DNA of 64,000 nucleotides, taken from Delphinapterus leucas (taxonomy: Eukaryota; Chordata; Mammalia; Artiodactyla; Monodontidae). The DNA lies in the NCBI RefSeq assembly GCF_002288925.2, contig NW_022098057.1:63293641-63357640 (forward strand), in the 5' to 3' direction. Positions 22,441 to 33,364 of this stretch are shown piece by piece. Within the stretch, counting starts at the first letter, position 1. Every line of letters starts with the position of its first letter. The translations under genes and the position numbers were made by a program. The notes beneath the pieces were generated by a model. That model was not told where the DNA came from. It saw only the letters and a list, made by a program, of their open reading frames with translations, and ran no database searches.

Positions 22441-22959
22441 ACAATTTATGTCAAAGAGTGTGGAAGATCACACAGATTTGAGGAGGGAAGAAATAGTGTA
22501 AATATTTGTTTTGGAGGACTTGCGTTGTTCCTCTAATATCTTAGATTTAAATGAATCACTGTTGAAATCCGTGACTTAAAATAATGGAGGATGCTGTAAT
22601 ATCACGTTCAAGCTTTATGCCGTGGACCTAAAAGCACAGGGTTGCAGAGTTGCATTTTGAAGATGGTGGTGATATAATTTCAGTGATGAAGGGGGTTACC
22701 AGGATCCCCAAAGTGATGATAGACTTACGTGGTTTGGGCATGATGATTTACGTGGCTTTCAGGGGAGTGATTTTCTATTTAAGCCTGAAGATTAAAACTT
22801 TTATGATAATTCTTTTCATAATGTATCTTTGCTACATATAATTTTGATATTCATTGAAATAATGGGTTTTAATACAATTCAATTTTTGTTACTTATGAAT
22901 TCCTATTGGATCTTTTTTGCAAGTATAAGGCAGGTTTTATTTGATCAAGAAGAGTTTTG

Positions 22960-23098
22960 GATATATGGACACCAAGGGAGGAAGTGGGGTGGGGGATGAA
23001 TTGGGAGATTGCGGTTGACATTTATACACTAATATGTATAAAATAGATAATAAGAACCTGCTGTATAAAACGTAAATTAATTTAATTTAAGTTAAAAA
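22960..23098 (+). mobile_element. L1 3' end fragment (cetartiodactyl type)
   Basis: It contains GAATTGGGAGATTGCGGTTGACAT, ACACTAATATGTATAAAATAGATAA and CCTGCTGTATAAAA, the characteristic 3' end of whale and ruminant L1 copies. Confidence 0.75.
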
Positions 23099-23189
23099 AA
23101 GAAGAGTTTTGACTTTCTTTTTTATGAGTCGTGGTCACTTATTCTTCCTTTCCCTAATTTCTTCTTTTTTTTTTATCACTACTATCTAA

Positions 23190-23510
23190 ACGGAACATTT
23201 TTGTCACCCCTCAAAAATCTTGTACCTAATAGCAGTCACTCTTTATTCCTTCCTCCCTCACAGTCCCTGGCAACCACTACTCTATTTCTGTCTCTATGGA
23301 TTTGCCTATTCTGGACATTTCACATAAATGGAATCATACAATATGTGGCTTTTTGTGTCTGGTTTCCTTCACTTTGCATAATGTTTTCAGGATTCACCCA
23401 TGTTGTAGCATTTATCAATAACTCCTTCTTTCTTATGGCCAAATAATATTCTACTTAAGGGATGTACCACATTTTGTTTATCCATTCAGGTGACAGACTC
23501 CTATTGGATT
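23190..23510 (-). mobile_element. Old L1M fragment, reverse orientation
   Basis: The CCCTGGCAACCACTACTCTATTTCTGTCTCTATGGATTTGCC type of sequence is the reverse of an L1M 3' UTR. A related piece is at 60.83-61.39 kb. Confidence 0.7.
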
Positions 23511-23637
23511 TTAATATACAATGTGCTCTATTTACATTAATAAAATAATGTTCAATCATTTTCAATACCTATTGGTGAAAAGTATTCAATTTTTGTTTAT
23601 GCCACAAGAAAAAGACCTTGCAAAAGTGTAGGTGAAT

Positions 23638-23945
23638 AGGGACCTCCCTGGTGGCGCAGTGGTTAAGAATCTGCCTGCCAGTGCAGGAGACACAGGTTCT
23701 ATCTCTGGTCTGGGAAGATCCCACATGCCGCAGAGCAGCTAAGCCCGCGCTCCGCAACTACTCAGCCCGCATGCCTAGAGCCCATGCTCCGCAACAAAAG
23801 AAACCACCACAATGAGAAGCCCGTGCACCGCAACGAAGAGTAGCCCCTGCTCTCAGCAACTAGAGAAAGCCCGCGCGCAGCAACAAAGACCCAACTCAGC
23901 CAAAAATAAATAAATTTTAAAAAATAAATAAAATTCTTAAAAAGG
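23638..23945 (+). mobile_element. Long CHR-type SINE with target-site duplication
   Basis: About 300 bp, with the long GCAACTA-rich body preceding the AAATAAATAAA tail. It is flanked by TAGGTGAAT (23629-23637 and 23946-23954). It ends about 200 bp before SRGN exon 2 (exon 2 begins at 24148 in plus coordinates). Confidence 0.88.
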
Positions 23946-24147
23946 TAGGTGAATCATGTATTCTTGTGCATCTCATATACCAGTAAATACAGTACTGTTT
24001 TACCCTGTACTGTGCAGTGAAAACCTAACCATGGAACCTAACCATGGAAGCAAGAGCCTGAAGAAAAACGCTCTTGGCAACCCTCCCACCTCCACGCCAA
24101 GATCTCAGCAGCGGATGGTGAAAGTAAAATCAAGAAAGTCCACTTAC

Positions 24148-24295
24148 GAAAAAGGGTCAGTCCTTGGAGATAGGATTCTGTTGTATTCACCTGGAAGTAG
24201 ATCGAACTCTGGTCCCTTTTCATCAATGCAGTTTGCAGAATTGCTGTCAGGGTTGCAGCGTACCCACTGGTATCTGGCTTTCCGCACAGGAGAAC
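24148..24295 (-). CDS. SRGN: SRGN exon 2: N-terminal mature domain
   Basis: The acceptor ...TTTGAGCAG|G is at 24296-24297 and the donor C|GTAAGT at 24147-24142. The exon is 148 bp and in frame (phase 1 in, phase 2 out). It encodes GSPVRKARYQWVRCNP, then a second cysteine in NSANC, then DEKGPEFDLLPGE and a basic tail ending ...RTDPFS. The two cysteines nine residues apart are the conserved pair thought to form a disulfide in serglycin. The segment has no glycosaminoglycan sites. Confidence 0.93.
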
Positions 24296-24504
24296 CTGCT
24301 CAAACATGGAACCCACGTGGTCAATAAATGTCTCTTACACAGCTTCTAATCACTCTGTCCCTAAGAAATTTATAATTAAATAGATTCTAAATTTGGTAGG
24401 TAAGGTGTGGACAGGTTTTATGATCATTAATATCACAGGAGCACCGACTATTTGCTAGCCCTTTATGCACACCATTTGTCCTTCTCACAACACCCCTCTA
24501 AAGT

Positions 24505-24740
24505 AGCCTAGAGTTTAAGGTTAGAACAGGCTTTGGCAATTAGCTTCCTGGAGTGAAGTCCCAGCTCTGCTACTGGTGAGCTGTGAAACCTTAACTTCCC
24601 CAAGCCCCCACCAGAAAACTGAGGTACTAAGAGTGTCTCTTTTTCATAAGCTGGTCACAAAAATTAAATGAGAAAATGCATGTAAAGATCTTAACATAGT
24701 GCCAGGTACACAGTAAACACTTGAAAATATTAACTATCAT
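24505..24740 (+). mobile_element. MIR
   Basis: It shows AAGTCCCAGCTCTGCTACTGGTGAGCTGTG and AAATGAGAAAATGCATGTAAAG in the expected order for a MIR. A second reverse MIR-like piece follows at about 24745-24860 (GGAAAACTGAGGCTGCACAGG). Confidence 0.75.
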
Positions 24741-25041
24741 TATCTTTGCACTATTTTTTCCATTTTATACAAAGGAAAACTGAGGCTGCACAGGTACTGA
24801 GTAAAGGACCCAGGATTCAAACCTGTATCTGACCTGAATCCTGCCTGCTCTGGTAGAGATGAGTTGAATCATGCTCAGAAAGGTTAAGGAATGTACCAAT
24901 TGGTACCCGAGATACTACAGAGCCCTAGTTCTTTAGGGCCATTCTTGGGTATTGAAAAGAAATTCTTGGGTATTCTTGGGAATGAAAAGTAGGTTAAAAA
25001 CTTGGCCTCTTTCTTTGCCCTCACATCTAGTCAGAGATTTC

Positions 25042-25099
25042 AAAAATCCCTCGGCAGTGAAAGCCTGGGGTCCTAACTACTGGACCGCCAGGGAATTCC
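25042..25099 (-). mobile_element. CHR-1 SINE fragment
   Basis: Reverse head only: the 58 bp ending ACCGCCAGGGAATTCC. Confidence 0.75.
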
Positions 25100-25374
25100 C
25101 TCCAAGGTATATTATTAAGTTAAAAAAAGTAAAGAACACTATGAATTGTTTGTTACCATTTGTGTGTGTTTGTGTTTTTTCACACTATATTTACATATAT
25201 GCTTACATGCACAGAACATCTCTGAAAAGATACACAGCAAACTGATCATCTTTGTGGAGGGAATTGGTGGCTGGAAGACAGTGGAAGGAAGAGCATTGAC
25301 TTTTCACTGCATATCCTTTTGAATCATTAGATTTTTGAGCCATATGTATGTATTATCTATTCAAAATTATTTTT

Positions 25375-25690
25375 ATTTTTTGACAGCTTTCTTAAGGTGG
25401 ACTTGCCATTCAATAAGCTGTGCATATTTAAAGTGCACAATTTGTTTCGACAAATGGATACACAATGGAACCATCACCACAATCAAGGGTATGAACATAT
25501 TCAACATCCCCCAGAGTTTCCTTGTGCCCCTTTTTGATCCTGCCCTTCTCCCTCCCTCCTCCTGACTCCCCCCAGCCCCCCTCAACCATCAATCTACTTA
25601 CTGTCATTATAAATTAGTTTGCATTTTCTAGAATTTATGTAAATGGATACATACAGCAACTTGTCAATGGTTTCCTGACTTTAACTCAGG
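25375..25690 (-). mobile_element. Old L1 3' UTR fragment
   Basis: The GACAGCTTTCTTAAGGTGGACTTG and AAATGGATACACAATGGAACCATCACCACAATCAAGG region is the reverse of an old L1 3' UTR. Confidence 0.6.
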
Positions 25691-26498
25691 TTCTAGAGGG
25701 CTCTCTACCTTTTATAGTACTCTCTCCTAGAAATGGAGAGTTTATTTAGATATTCCTTACATCTAAACTGCTTTTGTTGCAATTTTTAATAACATTTATC
25801 TTAGAAAAGGAATGTATGTTCATTATAGAAAATTTTGAAAAATGTAGCAAACCAACATACAAAAAAATTTACTCCTAGTCGCATTACCCAGCCCTCCCAA
25901 AGACCGTAAGTTCTGGAGTTTTGCTTTTTTTCCCTCTGGGTATCTGTATTTCTAGGAGAGTATGCACAAGTTGTGTCCTATTCTCAACCAGCAGAGGTTG
26001 AAAAGTGAAGCCTCTACTGAGGTCAAATTCACTTTACATCTTAATGGGATGGCCAAGGACTTTGTTCTTAAAAGATTGCAGAACCACAGAACTTTTGCAA
26101 AATGTCCTCTTTCCTAATGAAACTCTATTATGTCTGTTTACACTCAACTTTGTCCTAGCTAATATTTCTGATTAATTTTATAAATACAGCATTGCTAAGT
26201 TATTAATAACATCATTAAGATATACATTATATACATATATATGGAGAGAGAGAGAGAGAAAATATATAAAGAATTCATAAAAAAAAAAAGAATTCATGAT
26301 GCTGTTCACCTTAGTATTATTTAAAATAGGGAAACAGGAAATAACTAAATAATCAAAACAAGAGAAAATACTCAGATTAATTATGAGGCATTCATATGAG
26401 AGACTATTAAACAAATGGGAAAAAAGCAGTAGTTATGGAAAAGACTATATAGCATCATAGGAAAATCTATGTTCAAAAATGAGTTTAAAAAAAGCAGA

Positions 26499-26787
26499 GG
26501 GGACTTCCCTCGTGGTCCAGTGGTTAAGAATCCACCTTCCAATGCAGGGGACTCGGGTTCTATCCCTGGTCAGGGAACTAAGATCCCATATGCTGCAGGG
26601 CAACTAAGCCCGCACACCGCAACTATGAGCCCACAAGCCATAACTAGAGAGCCCTTGCGCCACAACTACTGAGCCCGCACGTGCTGGAGCCTTTGCGCCA
26701 CCACTAGAGAGGAGTCCGTGTGCCACACGAAAGATCCTGTGTGCTGCAACTAAAACCTGATACAGCCAAAAATAAATAAATAAATAT
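26499..26787 (+). mobile_element. Long CHR-type SINE with target-site duplication
   Basis: The copy starts GGGACTTCCCTCGTGGTCCAG and has a GCAACTA-rich body and AAATAAATAAATA tail. The near-identical sequence TTTAAAAAAGCAGA flanks it. Confidence 0.87.
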
Positions 26788-27182
26788 TTTTAAAAAAGCA
26801 GAATACCACTCTATGCATAATAGTTGTTAATGCAACTACATAAATAGATATCGGGGGGGTGAGGAATGGGAGGAAATACACAGAAATAACTATAGTGGTA
26901 GACTCTGGTGATTTTTTTCTCACTTTGTTTTCTAAATTGCTGTAATAAACAATATTCTTTTAAAAATATAAACAAAACAAAGACTCTAATGTAGAAAGTA
27001 AATGTTCTCCCATTGTTTTCCTTCTTTCTTTCTGTCTGTCTTACTTTCATTCATTCTTTCTTTTAGAACTACTATTCTATCACAATCTTCCCATGGTTCC
27101 TGAATATAGCTTACAGTTTCTGGTCTGGGATGCTACTCATCCAGAATGGGTTAGCTTTGTCACTGCTTGGAGGCTGGAGGTA

Positions 27183-27272
27183 AGGCTTGACATGTCAAGT
27201 TGACATGATGTCAACTTGATGTTGACAAGTTGACATCAAGGCTTGATGTCAAGTTGACATCACAATGTCTCC
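27183..27272. repeat. Inverted microsatellite of TCAAGTTGACATC units
   Basis: A 13-16 bp motif, itself nearly palindromic (TGTCAAGTTGACA), recurs in alternating orientation about five times over 90 bp. It could fold into several hairpins. Confidence 0.85.
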
Positions 27273-27277
27273 CCCTT

Positions 27278-27398
27278 ACTAGCTGTGTAACCTTAACCTC
27301 CCTGTACCTCAATTTCCTCATCCATAAAATGGGGACAGTAGTAGCTCTAATAATGAGATATAAATATTAGGCTCGTAGAATAGTACCTAGCACCATGG
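27278..27398 (+). mobile_element. MIR fragment
   Basis: CTAGCTGTGTAACCTTAACCTCCCTGTACCTCAATTTCCTCATCC followed by AAAATGGGGACAG is the MIR core and 3' region. Confidence 0.8.
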
Positions 27399-27410
27399 TC
27401 AGAGCTCTTT

Positions 27411-27615
27411 TTTTTTTTTTTTTGCGGTACGCGGGCCTCTCACTGTTGTGGCCTCTCCCATTGCGGAGCACAGGCTCCGGACGCGCAGGCTCAGCGGCCA
27501 TGGCTCACCGGCCTAGCCGCTCTGCGGCATGTGGGATCTTCCCGGACCAGGGCACGAACCCGTGTCCCCTGCATCGGCAGGCGGACTCTCAACGACTGCG
27601 CCACCAGGGAAGCCC
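27411..27615 (-). mobile_element. CHR-2 SINE with target-site duplication
   Basis: A reverse full CHR-2 copy flanked by AGAGCTCTTT (27401-27410 and 27616-27625). Confidence 0.92.
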
Positions 27616-27670
27616 AGAGCTCTTTATTTATTTAAATTAATCTCTCCCTTTTCTTTTCTTTTCTTTTTTA

Positions 27671-27899
27671 ACATTTATTTGTTTATTTATTTTGGCTGCA
27701 CTGGGTCTTGGTTGCAGCACGCAGAATCTTCATTGCGCCATGCGGGATCTTTGTTGCAGCATGCGGACTTCTTAGTTGCGGCATGTGAACTCTTAGTTGA
27801 CACAGGCATAGGAGATCTAGTTCCCCGACCAGGGATCGATCCTGGGCCCCCTGCATTGGGAGCACGGAGTCTTAACCGGTGGACCACCAGGAAAGTCCC
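27671..27899 (-). mobile_element. CHR-type SINE
   Basis: Reverse orientation, about 230 bp, with the A-rich tail as TTTATTTGTTTATTTATTTT and the head ending GACCACCAGGAAAGTCCC. The text TCAGAGCTCTTTA recurs just after it, echoing the duplication of the CHR-2 next door. Confidence 0.85.
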
Positions 27900-28271
27900 G
27901 TCAGAGCTCTTTAAATGCTAGTTTCTCTGCTGAGGAGGAGAATGAGAATGACCTATTGACCTATCTCTGATAGTGAACAGTTTGTAGAGAGACCAAATTT
28001 AAATTCCTGTTCCACCACAGTATCCCATAATAGTATCCCAAAGAGTTCCTGTTTAAACAAGATAAAAGTATCTGAAACATCTAGCACAAGCCTTTGCACA
28101 TGGTAGGTATTTAATACATTTTAGCTCCTTCTCCTCTGATTCTTTCCTGAAGGAGCTTAAGCTTGGCATCTACTGAATTGTTACTTAGAAGCGTCATCAT
28201 TGTGAGTCAGGTAAAAATTCGACATCTGCTCCAGCAGAGGGCAACGTCTTCACACCCCATGCCGTCTAGAC

Positions 28272-28580
28272 CAGCGCGGTCCAATAGAAACAAGAGAAAC
28301 CATCCGTACACGTATGGATGTTACAACAGCCATATTTTAAAAAGTAAAAAAGAGGTGACATTAATTTGAAAATATTTTACTTAAATATATTCAAATATTG
28401 TCACAACATAATCAATGTAAGTTATTAATGGATATTTTACACTTTTTTTCATCCTAAGATTTCAAATCTGGTGTGTATTTTGCACTTACACCATACCTCA
28501 TTTTGGACTTGCCACATTTCACACATTTCAAGTGCTTAGTAGCCACAAGAAGCCCGTGGCTACCATTTCAGACAGAGCAG
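28272..28580 (+). mobile_element. hAT-type non-autonomous DNA transposon with exact 8-bp duplication
   Basis: The ends CAGCGCGGTCC and the reverse of GACAGAGCAG are imperfect inverted repeats. The perfect 8-bp direct repeat GTCTAGAC flanks the element (28264-28271 and 28581-28588), the hallmark of hAT transposition. A diverged second copy in the opposite orientation is at 40.44-40.76 kb. The family name was not assigned. Confidence 0.85.
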
Positions 28581-29039
28581 GTCTAGACAATTCTTCTCTA
28601 CTGTCGTGGATGGCTGAATATCAAACCAAGTAAGTGCTTGCATAGATAGGAAGTTAAACAGAAAAGTAAAACTAATAGTTTAATGAGGAAGCATCTAAGT
28701 GAAAGATCTCATCTTTTCACTGGTGTAAGAAACACAACTCTGGTAAATTAGAAAACTTCTAAAATACAAATTCCCTCTACAGTTTAGAATCTCAGCTTTT
28801 AAAATTTATAAAGAAGGGTTTCTTTTTTTGGGTGACAAAAATGTTCTAAAATAGACTATGGTGATGGTTGCACATATCTGTGAATATACTAAAAAACCAT
28901 CGATGTACACTTTAAATGGGTGAATTGTATGGTATATGAAATCTATCTCAGTAAAGCTATTCCAAAATTGATAAAGAAATCAAAGATAGAAGTCCACCTC
29001 CCCCACAGAAATATTTATCTAGTTTGGGACTGGTGATTT

Positions 29040-29330
29040 TATTTTTTTAATTTAAAAAAGTTTTATTGGTATGTGTGTAACATAGCACACAATCACTCTT
29101 CTAAAATGTAAAATTCAGTGGTTTTTAGCATATTCATAGGTATGTGCAACTATCACCACAAATTTAGAACAATTTTATCATCACAGAGAAATCCCCTATC
29201 CTTTAGCTAGCCAGCTCCTGTATCTCATGCTTCTCATCCCTAAGTAACCACTAATCAATCTACTTTTTATCTCTATATTTTTAAGCAAGTTGGATGTTTC
29301 ATGTAAATAAAATCATATTAGGTGTTTTCT
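29040..29330 (-). mobile_element. Old L1 3' UTR fragment
   Basis: The reverse of an L1M-type 3' UTR (AAAATTCAGTGGTTTTTAGCATATTCA, then a CCACTAATCAATCTACTTTTTATCTC segment). Confidence 0.7.
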
Positions 29331-29332
29331 TA

Positions 29333-29564
29333 ATATTTATTTATTTATTTTTATTTTTGGCTGTGTCGGGACTTAGCTGCGGCACACAGGATCTTTCATT
29401 GCGGCACACGGGCTTCTCTCTAGTTGTGGTGGGCCGGCTCCAGAGTGTGTGGGCTTAGTTGCTCCACGGCATGTGGGATCTTAGTTCCCCCACCAGGGAT
29501 CGAACCCACCTACCTCTGCATTGGAAGGCGGATTCTTAACCGCTGGACCACCAGGGAATTCCTG
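29333..29564 (-). mobile_element. CHR-type SINE
   Basis: Reverse orientation, ending GGACCACCAGGGAATTCC. The likely flanking repeat is an AGGTGTTTTCTT-like sequence on both sides. Confidence 0.85.
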
Positions 29565-30499
29565 AGGTGGTTTTTCTTTTTTAAGTATAGTTGACCTAAT
29601 ATACTATGTTAGTTTCAGGTGCATAACATAGTGGTCCTGTATTGTTATATATTATAAAATGATCAACACACTGGGGATTTTAAATCTGCTATATTTATTC
29701 AAGGGTGTTGGCAGAATGTGAAAATTCAACAGTTCCAGCCCCCGATGTGTGGGAGTATCTTGATTCTGTCTTGCTTGAGAGAAATCTTAAGATTACCGTA
29801 ATTTAAAAAATAAAAGGGAATATGCTCATGGACAGAAAAATTATCTTCCTAAGAGGTCCCACTTACAGATCTCCTGGTTAATTTTGTGGTGGATTCAAGG
29901 GAGAAGAATGTTTTTTATTTACAATCACTTCCCTCACTGCCTACCCCCGCCCTTTCTCTGTCTGTCTTTGTCTCTCTCTGTCTCTGTCTTTGCCCCTATT
30001 TCTTTCACACATACACACAAAGTCACTAGTCTTGCTTTAGCAAATACTTTCTATAAGTAAACATTACCAGAGCAAATAACTTACCCCAGTAATATCGTAT
30101 TGTAATATCAATTTTTCTCCAACATCATCTCAATTTACTAATTTCCTATTCTTAATGGAGACTTGCTACAAGTGTGCTAGAAAAATTTAAGCAGAAACTG
30201 CCATGTTGTGGGGAGGGGGGGAGGGAGACCATTTCGTTCATTGTTTGGTGGCATTCAAACAGAAGTCACCATCTAAGCTGGAGCTGCTTCCTACAGGCCA
30301 ATCAATTCCACAAGATGAATAAAGTTCCCCCACCCTTGCATGGTTTGACAAGCTATAAAAAGTTCCAAGTTTACTTTCAATTTCTCCTTCTCTGTCCCTC
30401 AACTCAGTGGTTTTTGTAGCAAGGGCTAGAGTCAAAGCAAGGTTGTTTTAAATAAAGAAAATCTCTAATCCATCTAGAATACAGCTAAATTGCAGTAGA

Positions 30500-30750
30500 A
30501 AGTTAACTCTGAACTTGAAATCAGATGACCAGCTCTGCCATTAATTAGTTGTAATGGGCCTTGGGCAAGTCTCATAAATTTTTTGCAAGAGGTTGATGTA
30601 AAGAGCAAATGAAATGATGAATGTAAGATCCAATTTTCCCCTCTATAAATTGGTGTTAATTCCTCCTCCTAGGGAATGTGACGATCCTTTACCCGAGAAT
30701 CGATGTGAATCACTTTACAATCAAACAGCAGCACACATAGGTGGAATCAA
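30500..30750 (+). mobile_element. Diverged MIR
   Basis: CCAGCTCTGCCATTAATTAGTTGTAATGGGCCTTGGGCAAGTCTC is the MIR tRNA-distal region and core. Confidence 0.65.
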
Positions 30751-31067
30751 TATCATTATCATGATCTCAGAGGCAGTGTAGAGTGGAAACATAGTCTGGC
30801 AATGACCCCCTTGGCCACACCTGCTCATGGATTTTCCATTTTCCCTCTTTATGGGCATCTTTTAAAAAGAGAGGTAACAAAAGAGTAAGAGTCACCTCAT
30901 CAATTGATGAGTAAGGCCTCATCGATAATCCCCTGGAGCTCTACATTAAATTGATTAGCCATCTGTCCTCTCCAGGGTCTCCCACACATTGTCAAACTTC
31001 CATCTCTTTGCACTTGGTAGACATACTTTTACAGCATGTCTTTACTTCAGCTTCACTTATAGTCACT

Positions 31068-31450
31068 GATATGGGCTGAATTGTGTCCCTCCAATTCAAT
31101 GTGTTGAAGTTCTAACCCCCAGTACCTCAGAATGGGACTGTATTTGGAGACAGGGCCTTGAAAGTGATAATTAAGACATAATGAGGTCATGCAGATGAGC
31201 CCTAATCCAGTATGACTGGTTTCCTTACAAGAAGAGGAGATTGGGACATAGACACACACAAAGAACCATGTAAAGACAGAGAAAAGACGGCCATCTACAC
31301 GCTGAGGAGAGAAGCTTCAGAATGAAACTAACCCTGCTGACACCTTGTTCTTGGACTTCTAGCCTCCAGAACTGTGAGGAAATAAATTCCTGTTGTTTAA
31401 GCCACCCAGTCTGTGGTACTTTGTTATGGCAGCCTTAGCAAACTAATACA
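31068..31450 (+). mobile_element. MLT1-type LTR (ERVL-MaLR)
   Basis: It runs from TATGGGCTGAATTGTGTCCC through CCCCAGTACCTCAGAATG, GACGGCCATCTACA and TTTAAGCCACCCAGTCTGTGG to GCAAACTAATACA. This is a solo LTR, well preserved in outline. Confidence 0.88.
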
Positions 31451-33039
31451 ATAACCTAAGATGTTTTGTTTCAGTAAAAACAAGCCAAAAGCCTAGTGCA
31501 GTTGATCAGTTCAGTCAAATCAACGGGTTAAGAAAAAAAATTTTTTTAAGTGGGGAAAGAATGCTACAGAATCATATCTGGCATCACATAGAAGTATGAT
31601 GAAATAGAGACCTCTCTGCAGCCTTGAGCTGATGTCACTCACACACGCAGCTGTGGGTGGACATCTATTTCCCTTCTTATTCAGATGTGAACACTAACCC
31701 TTGATTCCAATACCAACTGCACTTCTCCTTTGGAAACTCCCTAGTTTTTCAGTCCATTCATTCTCTCTTTTTTGGTTCCTTTCCCAACAAAGAGCTAAAC
31801 CTACCTGGTGATGACATAAATACTAGTACTTTATAAAATGTTATAATAGTTTCTTCACTACATTCTGAAGAATACCTATTACATAAAGAATGCTTTTGTT
31901 TTCATTTTAGTTTTCCCTATAGAACCTTAGTGGGGAATGTGACATTTCTGGGAAATTTTGAAGATGTAAAGACTCACAGAGCTCTGGTCAGGGTAGACCC
32001 AGCACCAACAGGTCACTCAAGTCTGTGCTACAAACATGGACCTGACTGCTTGGATCTTGTCAGAACACATGAGAGAATTATTTCATCAAGCTGAAGGTTT
32101 TCCCTAAAAGATCCAAGTAAAGCCTGTTCCTTACATTCAACGATGTTTTATACCTTAAAAAATAAATAGACTAATGGAAAATTTCAGCAACAGTATTTGC
32201 TGGTTTTTTCTTCAATAATTGCATAACAAGAAGAAAGTGATTTTATAAATTTCCGATACATAATGAATGTATCTGAGATCATGTGTACAATTTCATTTCC
32301 ACCAGAAGTAAAAACAAGACAACTAGAAGTAACTTCAAAGAAACAAATCCAGGATATGTGCAATCACCATGACTCAATATTTCCTTTACAGTTTGGAGGA
32401 ACTTTAGTTTTTCTACTATAAATTCTCCCATCTACTTATCAGGCCATGACTTTCTGCCTTATTCAGACATGATGGCTTATTTACCAAAGGAGAAGAAATT
32501 GTATTTTTCCTACAAACTGATTGTTTTCATTTTCTTAGTCATTAAAGGTTTTAAGTTGTTTCATTCTGACTAAACAACCCTAAATGATAGACCTAATAAG
32601 GAATTTCCCAATGTGATGTTTCTCTGAGCAACAAAACAATTACTAAAATTCTTTGGCCTCTCTTTAAAATCTGAGATGGTTTTCATTAACTATGTCTAAA
32701 TATAATTGAATTTTCACTAAGAACCAAGTTTAAAAAAGGAGAAAAAATACACGCAAATTTACTCTGATTTTAAAAATAGTATTTCCCAGTGTCACAATAA
32801 TTATGACACTACCATATTATGTTAAAACTTGGGATTGATGTAGACACTTAGGGGTAGGTCATTTTCTATATTCCTTTCTTAAGCGTTTAAAAATTTATAA
32901 ACCATTTTCATGTGACAATAAAATAGTACATTTCAATCATTTTAAGAATTTATAAGGTCACACCTCCCTCAGAGTTTAAATTTTTTTGGTACCAAACTTA
33001 ACCAATCTCACACCAAGGAGTTCAGCTACCCCAAATCCT

Positions 33040-33069
33040 TTTTTTTTTTTTTTTTTCTTTTTTTGGCCT
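33040..33069. repeat. Poly-T tract near the SRGN exon 1 donor
   Basis: About nineteen T residues, then CTTTTTTT. On the transcribed strand this is a poly-A tract in intron 1. Confidence 0.9.
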
Positions 33070-33178
33070 CCTTTCCCACAGTATAATACATTCCATACCT
33101 TAAAGCAAATATAAACATTTGTGTGGACCCCAGGACTTACAAGGAAGATTATAGGGGGACAAGATTCCTGGGTATTAC

Positions 33179-33254
33179 CTTGAACTGAAGAACCCAAAAT
33201 CAGGATGAAGGCGAGAGCCAGGACAAGCCTACTGCACTGGAGGAGCACCTGCAT
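33179..33254 (-). CDS. SRGN: SRGN exon 1 (coding part): signal peptide
   Basis: It encodes 25 residues, MQVLLQCSRLVLALAFILIL then GSSVQ, plus the first base of a Gly codon. This is a classical signal peptide: a hydrophobic core LVLALAFILIL with small residues before the expected cleavage after ...SVQG. The donor G|GTAATA is at 33178. The family usually begins Met-Met-Gln. Here the codon before ATG is ATC, so only one Met is available and translation should start one residue later. The in-frame upstream codon TTG at 33261-33263 is not a credible start. Confidence 0.93.
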
Positions 33255-33364
33255 GATGACCAACTTGCTTCAGCTCCACCGTCTGCACGCCAACCTCACG
33301 ACAGGGAAGTGTAGCAGGGTGCTCTCTGTCCCTTTTAGAAAAGGTTCCAAAACCTCAAACCCTG

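Larger units (their letters stand above)
17760..24147 (-). other. SRGN: SRGN intron 2
   Basis: It contains a microsatellite at 18.8 kb, four CHR SINEs at 19.1-20.1 kb, an L1 with a nested SINE (20.96-22.44 kb), an L1 3' end (22.96-23.10 kb), an L1M fragment (23.19-23.51 kb) and a long CHR SINE (23.64-23.95 kb). The stretches 17.77-18.80, 20.11-20.95 and 22.44-22.95 kb look like unique intron sequence. Confidence 0.9.
24296..33178 (-). other. SRGN: SRGN intron 1
   Basis: It carries MIRs, CHR SINEs, L1 fragments, a hAT element with an exact 8-bp duplication (28.27-28.58 kb), an inverted microsatellite (27.2 kb) and an MLT1 LTR (31.07-31.45 kb). A poly-T tract (33040-33058) lies about 120 bp inside the donor. 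The stretch 31.45-33.03 kb has no recognised repeat and may hold regulatory sequence. Confidence 0.9.
16880..33306 (-). other. SRGN: SRGN (serglycin) gene, complete, three exons
   Basis: The three coding exons at 33179-33254, 24148-24295 and 17528-17759 splice with consensus GT/AG sites in phases 1 and 2 to give a 151-residue serglycin (human 158). Introns are 8,883 and 6,388 bp. Serglycin is the core protein of the intracellular proteoglycan of haematopoietic and endothelial cells. Its Ser-Gly repeat carries heparin or chondroitin sulfate chains that pack proteases, histamine and chemokines in secretory granules. Candidate polyadenylation signals on the minus strand are AATAAA at 17259-17264 and ATTAAA at 16899-16904. 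The left boundary assumes the distal one; the right boundary is the start site implied by the ETS-CRE spacing. Confidence 0.93.
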
